The notes: generated from the letters alone by a model not told the origin. Counted from the stretch's first letter, positions 14,563-23,140 are shown. The stretch is 23,859 bases of DNA from an uncultured Eubacteriales bacterium (GCA_900553135.1 USCO01000020.1:1-23859); one strand, 5' to 3'. Made by a program: numbers and translations.

Positions 14563-15489
14563 ATGAAAAACGAGCAAGTCATTCAAAATCAGGTTCACAA
14601 TCAGGGCGGTGTGCGCCGGGCGAAAGACGCCATGGAATGGATCATGAAATCCCTGTTTATGATCTGCGGATTTATCGCCATCGCCTTTGTGCTGTTGATT
14701 ACCGTCTATCTGATCATCTCCGGTCTGCCCGCCATCAAAGAGGTCGGCCTCATCGACTTTCTGTTCGGCACCCGGTGGGCCTCCACCGATAAGACCGATC
14801 CGGCCTACGGCATCCTGCCCTTTATCCTGACCTCCATCTACGGCACCGCCGGCGCCATCATCATCGGCGTGCCCATCGGATTTTTCACCGCGGTGTTCCT
14901 CTCCAAGGTAGCGCCCCCCAAGGTGGCGGCGGTGATCCGTCCGGCGGTGGACCTGCTGGCCGGTATCCCCTCGGTGGTCTACGGCCTGGTGGGCATGATG
15001 GTGCTGCTGCCCGCTATCCGGGAAACCTTCCACATTGCCGCGGGCGACAGCCTGCTGGCCGCCATCATTGTGCTGGCGGTGATGATCCTGCCCTCCATCA
15101 TCTCGGTGTCTGAGACCGCTCTGAACGCGGTGCCCAAGGAGTATGAGGAGGCCAGCCTGGCTCTGGGCGCCACCGAGCTGGAGACCTACTTCCGGGTGAG
15201 CGCTCCCGCTGCCAAGAGCGGCATCGCTGCGGCGGTGGTGCTGGGCGTGGGCCGTGCCATCGGCGAGGCCATGGCCATCCTCATGGTGGCCGGCAACGTG
15301 GCCAACATGCCCTCCCTGCTCACCAGCGTCAAGTTCCTCACCACGGCCATCGCCAGCGAGATGAGCTACGCCGCGGTGGGTTCCCTCCAGCGCAACGCCC
15401 TGTACTCCATTGGTCTGGTGCTGTTCCTGTTTATTATGTGTATCAATGTGGTCCTCAATGTGTTCCTCAAGCGGAACAAGGAGGCGTAA
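14563..15489 (+). CDS. pstC: Phosphate ABC transporter permease PstC
   Basis: The 308-residue protein has about six membrane helices. The ABC-permease EAA-type loop reads YEEASLALGATELETYFRVSAP, and the PstC-typical GIPSVVYGLVGM and GRAIGEAMAILMVAGN segments are present. It forms the membrane channel with PstA. The frame stays open back to 14500. I start at 14563 (MKNEQ), where the protein aligns with family N-termini, although the ribosome site is weak (AAAGG about 9-12 nt upstream). Inefficient initiation and the hairpins upstream would both keep permease levels below those of PstS. The pstA gene begins 3 bp after its stop. Confidence 0.95.
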   Translation: MKNEQVIQNQVHNQGGVRRAKDAMEWIMKSLFMICGFIAIAFVLLITVYLIISGLPAIKEVGLIDFLFGTRWASTDKTDPAYGILPFILTSIYGTAGAIIIGVPIGFFTAVFLSKVAPPKVAAVIRPAVDLLAGIPSVVYGLVGMMVLLPAIRETFHIAAGDSLLAAIIVLAVMILPSIISVSETALNAVPKEYEEASLALGATELETYFRVSAPAAKSGIAAAVVLGVGRAIGEAMAILMVAGNVANMPSLLTSVKFLTTAIASEMSYAAVGSLQRNALYSIGLVLFLFIMCINVVLNVFLKRNKEA

Positions 15490-15492
15490 AGG

Positions 15493-16401
15493 ATGACGAA
15501 TATTATGACGACAACTTCTGCCACTCAGACGGCCGGTAAGGCCCAAAGTAAGCTCTCGCCCCGCCGCAGAGCCTATGAGGTGGGAATGCGCACCCTGCTC
15601 TACGTGTCTGCCGGAGCGACGGTGCTGCTGCTGCTCTTCCTCATCGGTTACATCTTCTACCGGGGCCTGCCCAACCTGAACTGGACCTTCCTCACCAGCC
15701 AGGAGAGCGTGCTGCGGGGCACCGACGGTATCCTCCCCGCCATCCAGAATACCATCTACGTCATCATTGTGACCCTGATCTTCATTCTGCCCCTGGGCGT
15801 TGGCGCGGCCATCTACCTCACCGAGTACGCCACCAACCGCAAGCTGGTCTCCGCCATTGAGTTTGCCACTGAGACCCTGGCCGGTATCCCCTCCATCCTG
15901 TACGCCCTGGTGGGTATGCTGGTGTTCTGCCAGGTGATGAATCTGGGCAAGACCCTGCTGGCCGGCGCCCTCACCCTGGTCATCATGACCCTGCCTACCA
16001 TCATCCGTACCACCCAGGAGTCCCTGAAGACCGTTCCCCAGAGCTACCGGGAAGGTTCCCTGGGCCTGGGCGCGGGCAAGTGGCACATGATCCGCACCGT
16101 GGTGCTGCCCTCCTCCGTGGACGGCATCGTCACCGGCTGCATCTTGTCCATCGGCCGCGTGGTGGGTGAGTCCGCCGTGCTGATGTTCACCGCCGGTATG
16201 GGTACCACCCTGCAGAAGTTCTTCAGCTCCGGCGGCCTGATCGACAGCTCCGGTGCTACCCTGACTGTGGCCCTGTACGTCTACGCCAAGGAGCGCGCCG
16301 AGTTTGACATGGCCTTCTCCGTGGCTGTGGTGCTGCTGATCATCACCTTTGCCATCAACCTGGCCGCCAAGCTCGCCGGCGGGTATTTGAGAAAGAAATA
16401 A
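15493..16401 (+). CDS. pstA: Phosphate ABC transporter permease PstA
   Basis: The 302-residue partner of PstC has a cytoplasmic N-terminal tail of about 30 residues and then about six membrane helices. Its signature segments are TLAGIPSILYALVGMLVF, the coupling loop SYREGSLGLGAGKWHMIRTVVLP and the GRVVGESAVLMFTAG segment. An AAGGAGG at the end of pstC, 8 nt upstream, fixes the ATG at 15493. A second in-frame ATG four codons later lacks such a site. Confidence 0.96.
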   Translation: MTNIMTTTSATQTAGKAQSKLSPRRRAYEVGMRTLLYVSAGATVLLLLFLIGYIFYRGLPNLNWTFLTSQESVLRGTDGILPAIQNTIYVIIVTLIFILPLGVGAAIYLTEYATNRKLVSAIEFATETLAGIPSILYALVGMLVFCQVMNLGKTLLAGALTLVIMTLPTIIRTTQESLKTVPQSYREGSLGLGAGKWHMIRTVVLPSSVDGIVTGCILSIGRVVGESAVLMFTAGMGTTLQKFFSSGGLIDSSGATLTVALYVYAKERAEFDMAFSVAVVLLIITFAINLAAKLAGGYLRKK

Positions 16402-16432
16402 TTCTTCTGACTAGGAATAGGGAGAAAACAAT

Positions 16433-17194
16433 ATGAATGAAAACGTAATTTTGCAGGCCGAGGACCTCAACCTCTACTATGGCGAGAACCACGCCCTGAA
16501 GTCCATCAATATCGACATCCCCGAGCACCAGATCACTGCCCTCATCGGCCCCTCCGGCTGCGGCAAGTCCACTTTCCTGCGCTGCCTGAACCGGATGAAC
16601 GACCTTATCCCCATCGTGCGCATCGACGGCGCCCTCTACTACCGGGGAGAGAACATCTACGCCCCCGGCCGGGACGTCACCGACCTGCGCAAGCGCATCG
16701 GCATGGTCTTCCAGAAGGCCAATCCCTTCCCCATGTCCATCTATGACAACGTGGCCTACGGTCCCCGCACCCACGGCATCCGCAGCCGGGTGAAGCTGGA
16801 TGAGATCGTGGAGGAGTCCCTGCGCTCTGCCGCCATCTGGGACGAGGTGAAGGACCGGCTGAAAAAGCCCGCCCTGGGCCTCTCCGGCGGCCAGCAGCAG
16901 CGCCTGTGTATCGCTCGTGCCCTGGCCGTCAAGCCCGACGTGCTGCTCATGGACGAGTCCACCTCCGCGCTGGACCCCATTTCCACCTCTAAGATCGAGG
17001 ACCTTGCCAGCGAGCTGAAAAAAGATTACACTATCATCATGGTTACCCATAACATGCAGCAGGCGGCCCGTATTTCCGACAAGACCGCATTCTTCCTGCT
17101 GGGCGAGCTGGTGGAGTTTGGCGATACCGAGCAGATTTTCTCTATGCCCAAGGACAAGCGGACTGAGGACTACATCACCGGGAGGTTTGGATAA
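16433..17194 (+). CDS. pstB: Phosphate ABC transporter ATPase PstB
   Basis: The 253-residue ATPase powers phosphate import. Walker A GPSGCGKST lies at 39-47, the Q-loop at FQKANPFP (93-100), the ABC signature LSGGQQQR at 150-157, Walker B VLLMDE at 170-175 and the H-loop His206. The residue after Walker B Asp-Glu is Ser (MDESTSALDP), where Pro is usual in ABC ATPases; all catalytic residues remain. The stop codon overlaps the phoU start by one base (TAATG), so the two are translationally coupled. Confidence 0.97.
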   Translation: MNENVILQAEDLNLYYGENHALKSINIDIPEHQITALIGPSGCGKSTFLRCLNRMNDLIPIVRIDGALYYRGENIYAPGRDVTDLRKRIGMVFQKANPFPMSIYDNVAYGPRTHGIRSRVKLDEIVEESLRSAAIWDEVKDRLKKPALGLSGGQQQRLCIARALAVKPDVLLMDESTSALDPISTSKIEDLASELKKDYTIIMVTHNMQQAARISDKTAFFLLGELVEFGDTEQIFSMPKDKRTEDYITGRFG

Positions 17195-17835
17195 TGCGGG
17201 ACAGATTCAACGAACAGCTGGAACAGCTGAATGTAGAGCTCATCAAAATGGGAGCGCTGTGCGAAGAGGCCATTTCCGCCGCCGCCAAGGCTCTGCTGGA
17301 GGGCGACGCCGCCCTGCGGGAGACGGCCGGCGCCGTGGAGCGGGAGATCGACCAGAAGGAGCGGGACATCGAGAGCCTTTGCATGAAGCTTCTGCTTCAG
17401 CAGCAGCCTGTGGCCCGGGACCTGCGGGCCATCTCCGCCGCCCTGAAGATGATCTCCGACATGGAGCGCATTGGAGACCAGGCCGCCGATATCGCCGAGA
17501 TCGCCCGGGATATCAGCGACAGCCCCGTCATTGCCCAGGTGCCCATTGCCCAGATGGCCCGCAGCGCCATCGGCATGGTCACCGACAGCATCGACTCCTA
17601 TGTGCGTAAAAACCTGGGCCTGGCCCAGGAGGTCATCCGCAAGGACGATGAGATCGACCAGATGTTCCTGGATGTGAAGGCGCTGCTCATCGGCCTGGTG
17701 GAGAAGGGAGACAGCGGGGAGACCTGCCTGGATCTGCTGATGGTGGCCAAGTATCTGGAGCGCATCGGCGACCACGCGGTGAATATCGCCGAGTGGGTGG
17801 AGTACTCCCTCACGGGACAGCACAGCTCCATCTGA
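17194..17835 (+). CDS. phoU: Phosphate signalling and transport regulator PhoU
   Basis: The 213-residue all-helical protein consists of two PhoU repeats. Each has the metal-cluster motif: SDMERIGDQAADIAE (about 88-102) and YLERIGDHAVNIAEW (about 187-201). PhoU links PstB to the PhoR-type kinase and keeps the Pho response off when phosphate is plentiful. The ribosome site GGGAGG lies inside the end of pstB, and the reading frames overlap by one base. Confidence 0.96.
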   Translation: MRDRFNEQLEQLNVELIKMGALCEEAISAAAKALLEGDAALRETAGAVEREIDQKERDIESLCMKLLLQQQPVARDLRAISAALKMISDMERIGDQAADIAEIARDISDSPVIAQVPIAQMARSAIGMVTDSIDSYVRKNLGLAQEVIRKDDEIDQMFLDVKALLIGLVEKGDSGETCLDLLMVAKYLERIGDHAVNIAEWVEYSLTGQHSSI

Positions 17836-17854
17836 GTTTCGACGCGCCATGAAA

Positions 17855-17872
17855 AGGCCGGATCAACGGCCT
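17855..17872 (+). other. Small hairpin between phoU and the response-regulator gene
   Basis: AGGCCG (17855-17860) and CGGCCT (17867-17872) form a 6-bp stem with a six-base loop, ending 3 nt before the GGAGG ribosome site. It may tune translation of the GTG-started regulator. There is no T-run. Confidence 0.4.
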
Positions 17873-17888
17873 ATTGGAGGTTTTGACC

Positions 17889-18563
17889 GTGATCTATGTT
17901 TTGGAGGACGACGCCAGCATCCGAAAGCTGGTGGTCTATACGCTGCAAAGCCAGGGAATGGAAGCAAAGGGTTTTGAGCGTCCCTCCCTGTTCTGGCAGG
18001 CCGTGGAGGAACAGGTTCCTCAGCTGGTCCTGCTGGACATTATGCTGCCCGAGCAGGACGGCCTGCAGATCCTCAGCCGGCTGCGGGCCATGCCCGCCAC
18101 CCGGCAGGTCCAGGTCATCATGCTCACCGCCAAGGGCACGGAGTATGACAAGGTACTGGGCCTGGACCAGGGGGCGGACGACTATGTGGCCAAGCCCTTC
18201 GGTATGATGGAGCTCATGGCCCGGGTGCGTACCGCCCTGCGCCGCACCCGCCTGGAGGAGCCCAAGGAGAAGACCTATACCCTGGGAACGCTGTTTGTGG
18301 ACCCGGAGCGGCATATCGTCCGGGACGGCGACCGGGAGGTGTCCCTGACCCTGAAGGAGTTTCAGGTTTTGTGCCTGCTGCTGGAGCGGGCGGGGACCGT
18401 GTTTACCCGGGACCAGCTGCTCAACACCATCTGGGGCTATGAATTTGACGGCGCCAGCCGCACGGTGGACGTACATATCCGTACCCTGCGGCAGAAGCTG
18501 GGCTCCAGCGGAGACTGCATCGAGACCGTGCGGGGCGTTGGATATAAGATCAGCCCCCGCTGA
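17889..18563 (+). CDS. phoP: PhoP/PhoB-type response regulator (OmpR family)
   Basis: The 224-residue protein has a receiver with the acidic pocket EDD at 6-8, phosphoacceptor Asp50 in LLDIMLP, Thr80 and Lys102, then a winged-helix DNA-binding domain (about 130-224) ending in the classic TVRGVGYK segment. The GTG at 17889 is chosen because GGAGG lies 8 nt upstream and the receiver fold begins directly with IYVLEDD; an upstream TTG at 17874 overlaps the ribosome site. It lies between phoU and the kinase gene and is the expected binder of the Pho boxes before pstS. Confidence 0.94.
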   Translation: MIYVLEDDASIRKLVVYTLQSQGMEAKGFERPSLFWQAVEEQVPQLVLLDIMLPEQDGLQILSRLRAMPATRQVQVIMLTAKGTEYDKVLGLDQGADDYVAKPFGMMELMARVRTALRRTRLEEPKEKTYTLGTLFVDPERHIVRDGDREVSLTLKEFQVLCLLLERAGTVFTRDQLLNTIWGYEFDGASRTVDVHIRTLRQKLGSSGDCIETVRGVGYKISPR

Positions 18564-18589
18564 GGGGCAGGAAAGACGGGAGAAGCAAT

Positions 18590-20254
18590 ATGACCGGAAA
18601 ATTGTTCCGAAATTCCATGGCTGTGGCCGTGACGGTGATGGTGCTGTCCATTGCCCTGTTTATGGGCATGCTGTACCAGCACTTTACCGACCAGATCATG
18701 GGGGAACTCCAGACGGAGACCCAGCTGGTGGCCCAGGGCGTGGAAGTGGAAGGTCTGAATTATTTGCAGGGGATGGAGAGCCGCAACCGCATCACCTGGG
18801 TGGCCGGCGACGGCACCGTGCTCTATGACAGCCAGGCCGACGCCTCCAAAATGGAGAACCACGCCGACCGTGAAGAGATCCGCCAGGCGCTGGAGAATGA
18901 ATCCGGTACCGCCCAGCGTTACTCTGCCACCCTGGCCCAGCAGACCCTGTACGCCGCCCAGCGGCTCAGCGACGGGTCCGTGATCCGCATGGCCAGCGCT
19001 CAGCAGACCGTGGTGGTGGTGCTGCTGTCCATGATCCAGCCCATTTTGCTGATTTTGGGCATTGCCCTCATTATCTCCGCGGTGCTGGCCTCCAGAATGA
19101 CCCGGGGCATCATCCGTCCCATCGTCTCTCTGGACCTGGAGCACCCGGAAAACTGCGACACCTACCAGGAGCTGGTCCCCCTGCTCACCCGGGTGAAGCG
19201 GCAAAACGAGACCATTCAGCGCCAGATGGCCCAGCTCAGCCAGCAGCAGCAGGAGTTTTCCGCCCTGACGGAAAACATGTCCGAGGGTTTCCTGCTGCTG
19301 GACCGTCGGGGCCGGGTCCTCTCCTACAACTCCGGCGCCCTGAGCCAGCTGGGGGCCCAGCCCCCCAAGGGAGAGGTCAACGTGCTGGTGCTCAACCGCA
19401 GCGAGGGCTTCCAGCGGGCGGTGGACGACGCCCTGGAGGGCCGCAAGAGCTGCCAGATGATCCATCAGGGCGGCCGGTGGTGCCAGGTGTTGGCCAACCC
19501 CGTCCTGCGGGATGGGGAGCAGGCCGGCGTGGTCATGGTGCTGCTGGACGTCACCGAGCAGGAGCAGCGGGAGGAGCTGCGGCGGGAGTTTACCGCCAAC
19601 GTCTCCCATGAGCTGAAAACTCCCCTCACCGCCATCTCTGGCATTGCCGAGATCATGCGGGGCGGCATGGTGAAGCCCGAGGACATCGAGGACTTTGCAG
19701 GGGACATCTACCAGGAGGCCCAGCGGCTCATCGCTTTGGTGGAGGATATCATCCGCCTGTCCCGCCTGGACGAGGGCGAGGGCGGCCTGGAGCGGGAGGA
19801 TGTGGACCTGCTGAAGCTGTCCGACCAGGTGGTGCACCGCTTGGAGCCCGCCGCCCGCAAGCAGGACGTGGCCCTGAAGGTCACCGGGCGCAGCGTCAAG
19901 GTCCACGGCGTGGCCAGCGTGCTGGAGGAGATGCTCTACAACCTGTGCGACAACGCCATCAAGTACAACAAGCCCGGAGGCCGCGTGACCGTGACGGTGG
20001 ACTATCTGGGCCAGGACGCCCAGGTCCAGGTGGAGGACACCGGCATCGGTATCCCCCAGGAGGACCAGAGCCGGGTGTTCGAGCGCTTCTACCGGGTGGA
20101 CAAGAGCCACTCCAAGGAGATCGGCGGCACCGGACTGGGGCTGTCCATCGTCAAGCACGGCGCCGCCCTCCACGACGGTCAGGTGCGCCTGGAGAGCACC
20201 CCGGGCAAGGGCACCAAGGTGACCCTGGTGATGCCCACGGGAACGGAAGAATAA
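18590..20254 (+). CDS. phoR: PhoR-type sensor histidine kinase
   Basis: The 554-residue kinase has membrane helices at about 9-29 and 141-166 flanking a small extracytoplasmic domain. A short HAMP-like linker is followed by a coiled segment (about 200-225) and a PAS domain (about 225-320). The HisKA dimerisation helix carries His340 in FTANVSHELKTPL, and the ATPase has an N-box (NLCDNAIKYN), DTGIGIP (483-489) and GTGLGL (513-518). The HAMP region (MTRGIIRPIVSLDLEHPENC) is shorter than usual, as in many Firmicute PhoR proteins. It starts 26 bp after the regulator gene and phosphorylates it under phosphate limitation, under control of PhoU and the Pst complex. Confidence 0.94.
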   Translation: MTGKLFRNSMAVAVTVMVLSIALFMGMLYQHFTDQIMGELQTETQLVAQGVEVEGLNYLQGMESRNRITWVAGDGTVLYDSQADASKMENHADREEIRQALENESGTAQRYSATLAQQTLYAAQRLSDGSVIRMASAQQTVVVVLLSMIQPILLILGIALIISAVLASRMTRGIIRPIVSLDLEHPENCDTYQELVPLLTRVKRQNETIQRQMAQLSQQQQEFSALTENMSEGFLLLDRRGRVLSYNSGALSQLGAQPPKGEVNVLVLNRSEGFQRAVDDALEGRKSCQMIHQGGRWCQVLANPVLRDGEQAGVVMVLLDVTEQEQREELRREFTANVSHELKTPLTAISGIAEIMRGGMVKPEDIEDFAGDIYQEAQRLIALVEDIIRLSRLDEGEGGLEREDVDLLKLSDQVVHRLEPAARKQDVALKVTGRSVKVHGVASVLEEMLYNLCDNAIKYNKPGGRVTVTVDYLGQDAQVQVEDTGIGIPQEDQSRVFERFYRVDKSHSKEIGGTGLGLSIVKHGAALHDGQVRLESTPGKGTKVTLVMPTGTEE

Positions 20255-20256
20255 AT

Positions 20257-20282
20257 TGGTCCAAAATGGGAACCTTTTTTTC
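20257..20282 (+). terminator. Weak terminator candidate after phoR
   Basis: A short imperfect stem (GGTCC at 20258-20262 with GG-ACC within 20268-20274) is followed by seven T residues at 20275-20281. The stem is weak but the position directly after the phoR stop is right. Confidence 0.4.
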
Positions 20283-20307
20283 TAGGATGCGTCCAAGTAT
20301 CACAGAA

Positions 20308-20326
20308 GGGACAGTCAGACTGTCCC
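20308..20326. repeat. Perfect 19-bp palindrome upstream of the lipoprotein gene
   Basis: GGGACAGTCAGACTGTCCC is a perfect 9+1+9 inverted repeat located 29 bp before the lipoprotein start codon. No T-run follows, so it is not a terminator. It could be an operator, a leader hairpin or a dispersed repetitive palindrome. Confidence 0.6.
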
Positions 20327-20354
20327 CGGAACTTGAAAAAAAGGAGACCATTTC

Positions 20355-20864
20355 ATGAAAAAGATGATCGCCCTGTTGGCCGCTGCCCTGACCCTCACCG
20401 CGGTGCTCACCGCCTGCGGCCAGAAGCAGGAGAGCCGTACCCCCGAAGAGCTGACCCAGGTCTACGCCGACGCCCTCACTGAGAACGGCGGCGAGATGGT
20501 GGAGTATAACCCCGTGATCTCCAAAGTGGACAGTGAGGACCCCGTGTCCGCCATGATCCTGGAGTCTATGGGCCTGAAGGAAGAGGACATGACCGCCTTT
20601 GGCGTCAGCGGCTCCATGATGAACGTGAAGGCCTACGGCATTGCCGCCGTGATGCCCGCCGAGGGCAAGGAGGAGGCCGTGAAGGAGGGCCTGCAGGGGT
20701 TTATCGACCGGCAGAAGTCCAGCTTTGAGACCTACCTGGCCGACCAGTACGCCGTGGCCGAGAGCGCCCGTCTGGAGACCCTGGAGGACGGCACCGTCCT
20801 CATGGTCATGTGCGAGGACCAGGACACCGTCTTTGACGGCATCCGCGCCGCCATCGAGGCGTGA
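20355..20864 (+). CDS. Small lipoprotein, DUF4358-like
   Basis: The 169-residue protein has a signal peptide and lipobox LTAC (Cys21), so it is attached to the outer face of the membrane. The mature domain, with TPEELTQVYADAL near the start and a C-terminal LADQYAVAESARLETLEDGTVLMVMCEDQD-like pattern (shown here only in outline), resembles the DUF4358 lipoproteins common in Clostridia, whose function is unknown. AAGGAG lies about 9 nt before the ATG. No clear promoter was found; it may be read from phoR through the weak terminator. A bidirectional terminator follows. Confidence 0.8.
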   Translation: MKKMIALLAAALTLTAVLTACGQKQESRTPEELTQVYADALTENGGEMVEYNPVISKVDSEDPVSAMILESMGLKEEDMTAFGVSGSMMNVKAYGIAAVMPAEGKEEAVKEGLQGFIDRQKSSFETYLADQYAVAESARLETLEDGTVLMVMCEDQDTVFDGIRAAIEA

Positions 20865-20878
20865 CCGCTTTTGACAAG

Positions 20879-20918
20879 AAAAAATCCCGGACTGCTCAGC
20901 AGTCCGGGATTTTTTTAT
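20879..20918. terminator. Bidirectional terminator between lipoprotein gene and murC
   Basis: ATCCCGGACTGCT (20884-20896) is perfectly complementary to 20898-20910 around a single central base, with an A-run before and a seven-T run after. It serves the plus-strand lipoprotein gene and the converging murC gene. Confidence 0.93.
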
Positions 20919-22285
20919 CCTTGTTTCAGCAGGGCCTCTCCGGCCAGATAGATGTCTCCCGCGCCCACGGTGAGGATGAGGTCTCCCGGCTGGGCCAGCT
21001 GGCTCAGCCGCTGGGTGACGTCCTCCAGGGTGGCGCAGTACTCGGCCCCGGGGATCTGGGCGGCCAGGTCCCGGGAGGAGATGCCAAGGGTGTCGGTCTC
21101 CCGGGCGGCGTAGATCTCCGCCAGGATGGCCTTGTCGGCCAGTTTCAGCACCTGGACAAAATCGTCAAAGAGCTCCTTGGTGCGGGTGTAGGTGTGGGGC
21201 TGGAAGGCGCAGATGACCCGCTGGTAGCCCAGGGTCTTGACGGTGGAGAGCAGGGCCTGAAGCTCGTGGGGATGGTGGGCATAGTCGTCATACACCGCCG
21301 CGCCGTGGTACTCTCCCTTGCGCTCAAAGCGGCGGCCCGCCCCGCCGAAGGCAAACAGGCCCTGCTGAATGGCGGAGAAGGGAACGTTGAGGCACAGGGC
21401 GGCTCCGGCGGCGGCCAGGGCGTTGCGCACGTTGTGCACGCCGGGCACCTGGAGACGCACGCTGCCCAGGGTCTCGCCCTTCCAAACCAGATCGAAGGTG
21501 GGCAGGCCCTTGTCCCAGGTGAGGTTGGCGGCGTGGATGTCCCCCTGCTCCAGACCGAAGGTGAGCATGGGGCGGCCCAGGTCCTTCAGGGCGTCCATGG
21601 TGTTGGCGTCGTCGCCGTCCGCCACCACAAAGCCACGCTGGGGCACCAGCTGGGCGAAGCGGAGGAAGGAGTGCTTCACGTCCTCCAGGTCCTTGAAAAA
21701 GTCCAGGTGGTCGGCGTCCACGTTGAGGATCACCGCCACGGTGGGGAAGAAGGAGAGGAAGGAGTTGCAGTACTCACAGGACTCCAGAATGATGGTGTCT
21801 CCCTTGCCCACCCGGTGGCCCGCGCCCAGGGCGGGGAGCACGCCGCCGATCATCACGGTGGGGTCCCGCTGGGCGGCCAGGAAGATGTGGGTGCACATGG
21901 AGGTGGTGGTGGTCTTGCCGTGGGTGCCCGCCACGCACAGGGCGTTTTCGTAGTGCTTCATAATGGCGCCCCAGGCCTGGGCCCGCTCAAACACGGGGAT
22001 ACCGGCGGCACGGGCGGCGGCGATCTCGGGGTTGTCATCGTGGACGGCGGCGGTGCGGATGACGCAGCCGGCTCCCTGCACGCTTTCGGGCAGGTGGCCG
22101 ATGACCACGGGGATGCCCAGGGAGCGCAGGTGGGCCACGGTGGCGCTCTCGTGCATGTCGGAGCCGGTGATCTCTACGCCGGCGCCGTGGAGCACCTCAG
22201 CCAGGGGGGACATGGATACCCCGCCGATGCCCACCAGATGGGCACGCTTGCCGGGGCGGATATAGTCATGGATGTCGGGAGTCAT
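20915..22285 (-). CDS. murC: UDP-N-acetylmuramate-L-alanine ligase MurC
   Basis: MurC adds L-alanine to UDP-MurNAc using ATP, the first peptide step of peptidoglycan synthesis. The 456-residue length is normal. Visible motifs are the N-terminal GIGGVSMSPLAE loop, the P-loop GTHGKTTTT (120-128), ESCEYCNSFL (168-177, the Firmicute variant of the DEYDRSFL segment), VDADHLDFF, VPGVHNVRNALAA and YDDYAHHPHE. The start has GAGGTG about 7 nt upstream and a promoter about 55 bp before it. It appears to be transcribed alone. Confidence 0.97.
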   Translation of the reverse strand: MTPDIHDYIRPGKRAHLVGIGGVSMSPLAEVLHGAGVEITGSDMHESATVAHLRSLGIPVVIGHLPESVQGAGCVIRTAAVHDDNPEIAAARAAGIPVFERAQAWGAIMKHYENALCVAGTHGKTTTTSMCTHIFLAAQRDPTVMIGGVLPALGAGHRVGKGDTIILESCEYCNSFLSFFPTVAVILNVDADHLDFFKDLEDVKHSFLRFAQLVPQRGFVVADGDDANTMDALKDLGRPMLTFGLEQGDIHAANLTWDKGLPTFDLVWKGETLGSVRLQVPGVHNVRNALAAAGAALCLNVPFSAIQQGLFAFGGAGRRFERKGEYHGAAVYDDYAHHPHELQALLSTVKTLGYQRVICAFQPHTYTRTKELFDDFVQVLKLADKAILAEIYAARETDTLGISSRDLAAQIPGAEYCATLEDVTQRLSQLAQPGDLILTVGAGDIYLAGEALLKQG

Positions 22286-22337
22286 GGATCAACACCTCAA
22301 ATCTAGGATTTCAACGAAACTGGAACTTGCTTTCCAC

Positions 22338-22366
22338 ATTATAGTACACACCAGGCCGCTTCACAA
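22338..22366 (-). promoter_or_regulatory. Promoter of murC
   Basis: TTGTGA (22361-22366) and a perfect TATAAT (22338-22343) are 17 bp apart on the minus strand, giving a leader of roughly 45 nt. Confidence 0.85.
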
Positions 22367-22413
22367 GAGAGGGAAGAAAATAATCTCTGGAAACCATGCC
22401 CAAAAACAGGCGG

Positions 22414-22447
22414 AAAAATACCCGATGTCTGGGACACCGGGCATTTT
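22414..22447. terminator. Terminator after the secreted-protein gene
   Basis: CCCG-A-TGTC and GACA-C-CGGG pair as a stem with one internal mismatch and a three-base loop, flanked by an A-run at 22414-22418 and a T-run at 22443-22447 (read on the plus strand). It suits the minus-strand gene ending at 22462 and insulates murC from it. Confidence 0.8.
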
Positions 22448-22461
22448 TCGTAAGGAGAAAT

Positions 22462-23076
22462 TCATTCGGAAATGGTCAGATTGGTAATGATGTAGCCAAA
22501 CATGCTGTCCCGGGGGGAAACCTGGACCTCAAAGCTCAGCAGCACGGAGCCATCCTCCAGGGAGGTCATGGTGCCGGTGAGGGTGTTGGGGTCGGCGCCC
22601 TGGGAGACGTTGATCTGGGAGAGACCCTCGTCGCCCCGGGCCAGGTCGTAGCAGTCGCTGGCGGCGTTGTAGGAGATGCGCTGGGCGATGGGCTGGGGGA
22701 TCTCGGGCAGCTGGGCCACATCGGGGTAGAGGGCGGCGGCGTAATCCCGGACCATCTCGGCGGGCAGGGTCATGATCTCGTCGGTGAACTCGGCCCGCTC
22801 GTCCATCTGGCCGTAGAGGCTGAGCATGTAGTAAAGACTGGTCCAGAAGAACTGGCTGTCCTGGGGATCATAGGTGAGGTGGTTCTCCGCCATGGCAAGC
22901 ACCAGGGCGTGGACCGCGGGGGTCATGGCGTCAGCCGCGCCCATCTGGGCGGGGACGTTGCCGTGGACCTCCTGAGTGGAGACGGCAGGCTCCTGCTGCG
23001 TGTCGGCCAGGGCCACATTGGCAAAGGGGACGACCAACAGAGATACGATGGCAAGGGAAAGGATCAGCTTTTTCAC
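22462..23076 (-). CDS. Secreted protein of unknown function
   Basis: The 204-residue protein begins with a GTG codon with AGGAGG 8-9 nt upstream. A clear signal peptide (about 1-24, cleavage after ALA) has no lipobox and no later membrane segment, so the mature protein is probably released or wall-associated. I do not recognise a family. The mature part is acidic and contains a helical first half (AVHALVLAMAENHL, FFWTSLYYMLSLYG) and a beta-rich second half (YDLARGDEGLSQI, TGTMTSLEDGSVLLSFEVQV). It has its own -10 element and a following terminator, so it stands as a single-gene unit between murC and the helicase gene. Confidence 0.82.
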   Translation of the reverse strand: MKKLILSLAIVSLLVVPFANVALADTQQEPAVSTQEVHGNVPAQMGAADAMTPAVHALVLAMAENHLTYDPQDSQFFWTSLYYMLSLYGQMDERAEFTDEIMTLPAEMVRDYAAALYPDVAQLPEIPQPIAQRISYNAASDCYDLARGDEGLSQINVSQGADPNTLTGTMTSLEDGSVLLSFEVQVSPRDSMFGYIITNLTISE

Positions 23077-23108
23077 AGCAGGACCCTCCTTTCGTTCGAG
23101 TTTAACTT

Positions 23109-23114
23109 ATTATA
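23109..23114 (-). promoter_or_regulatory. -10 element of the secreted-protein gene
   Basis: A perfect TATAAT on the minus strand lies 33 bp before the GTG start. The bases 16-18 bp upstream do not match a -35 well (ACCACA at 23132-23137), so activation or a different sigma contact may be needed. Confidence 0.55.
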
Positions 23115-23140
23115 TCAAATCCCACTGTTATTGTGGTATC

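Noticed and set aside
14524..16086. 520-codon minus-strand frame opposite pstC and pstA
   Set aside because: Shadow frame rich in Gly, His, Gln and Asp, opposite two unmistakable permease genes.
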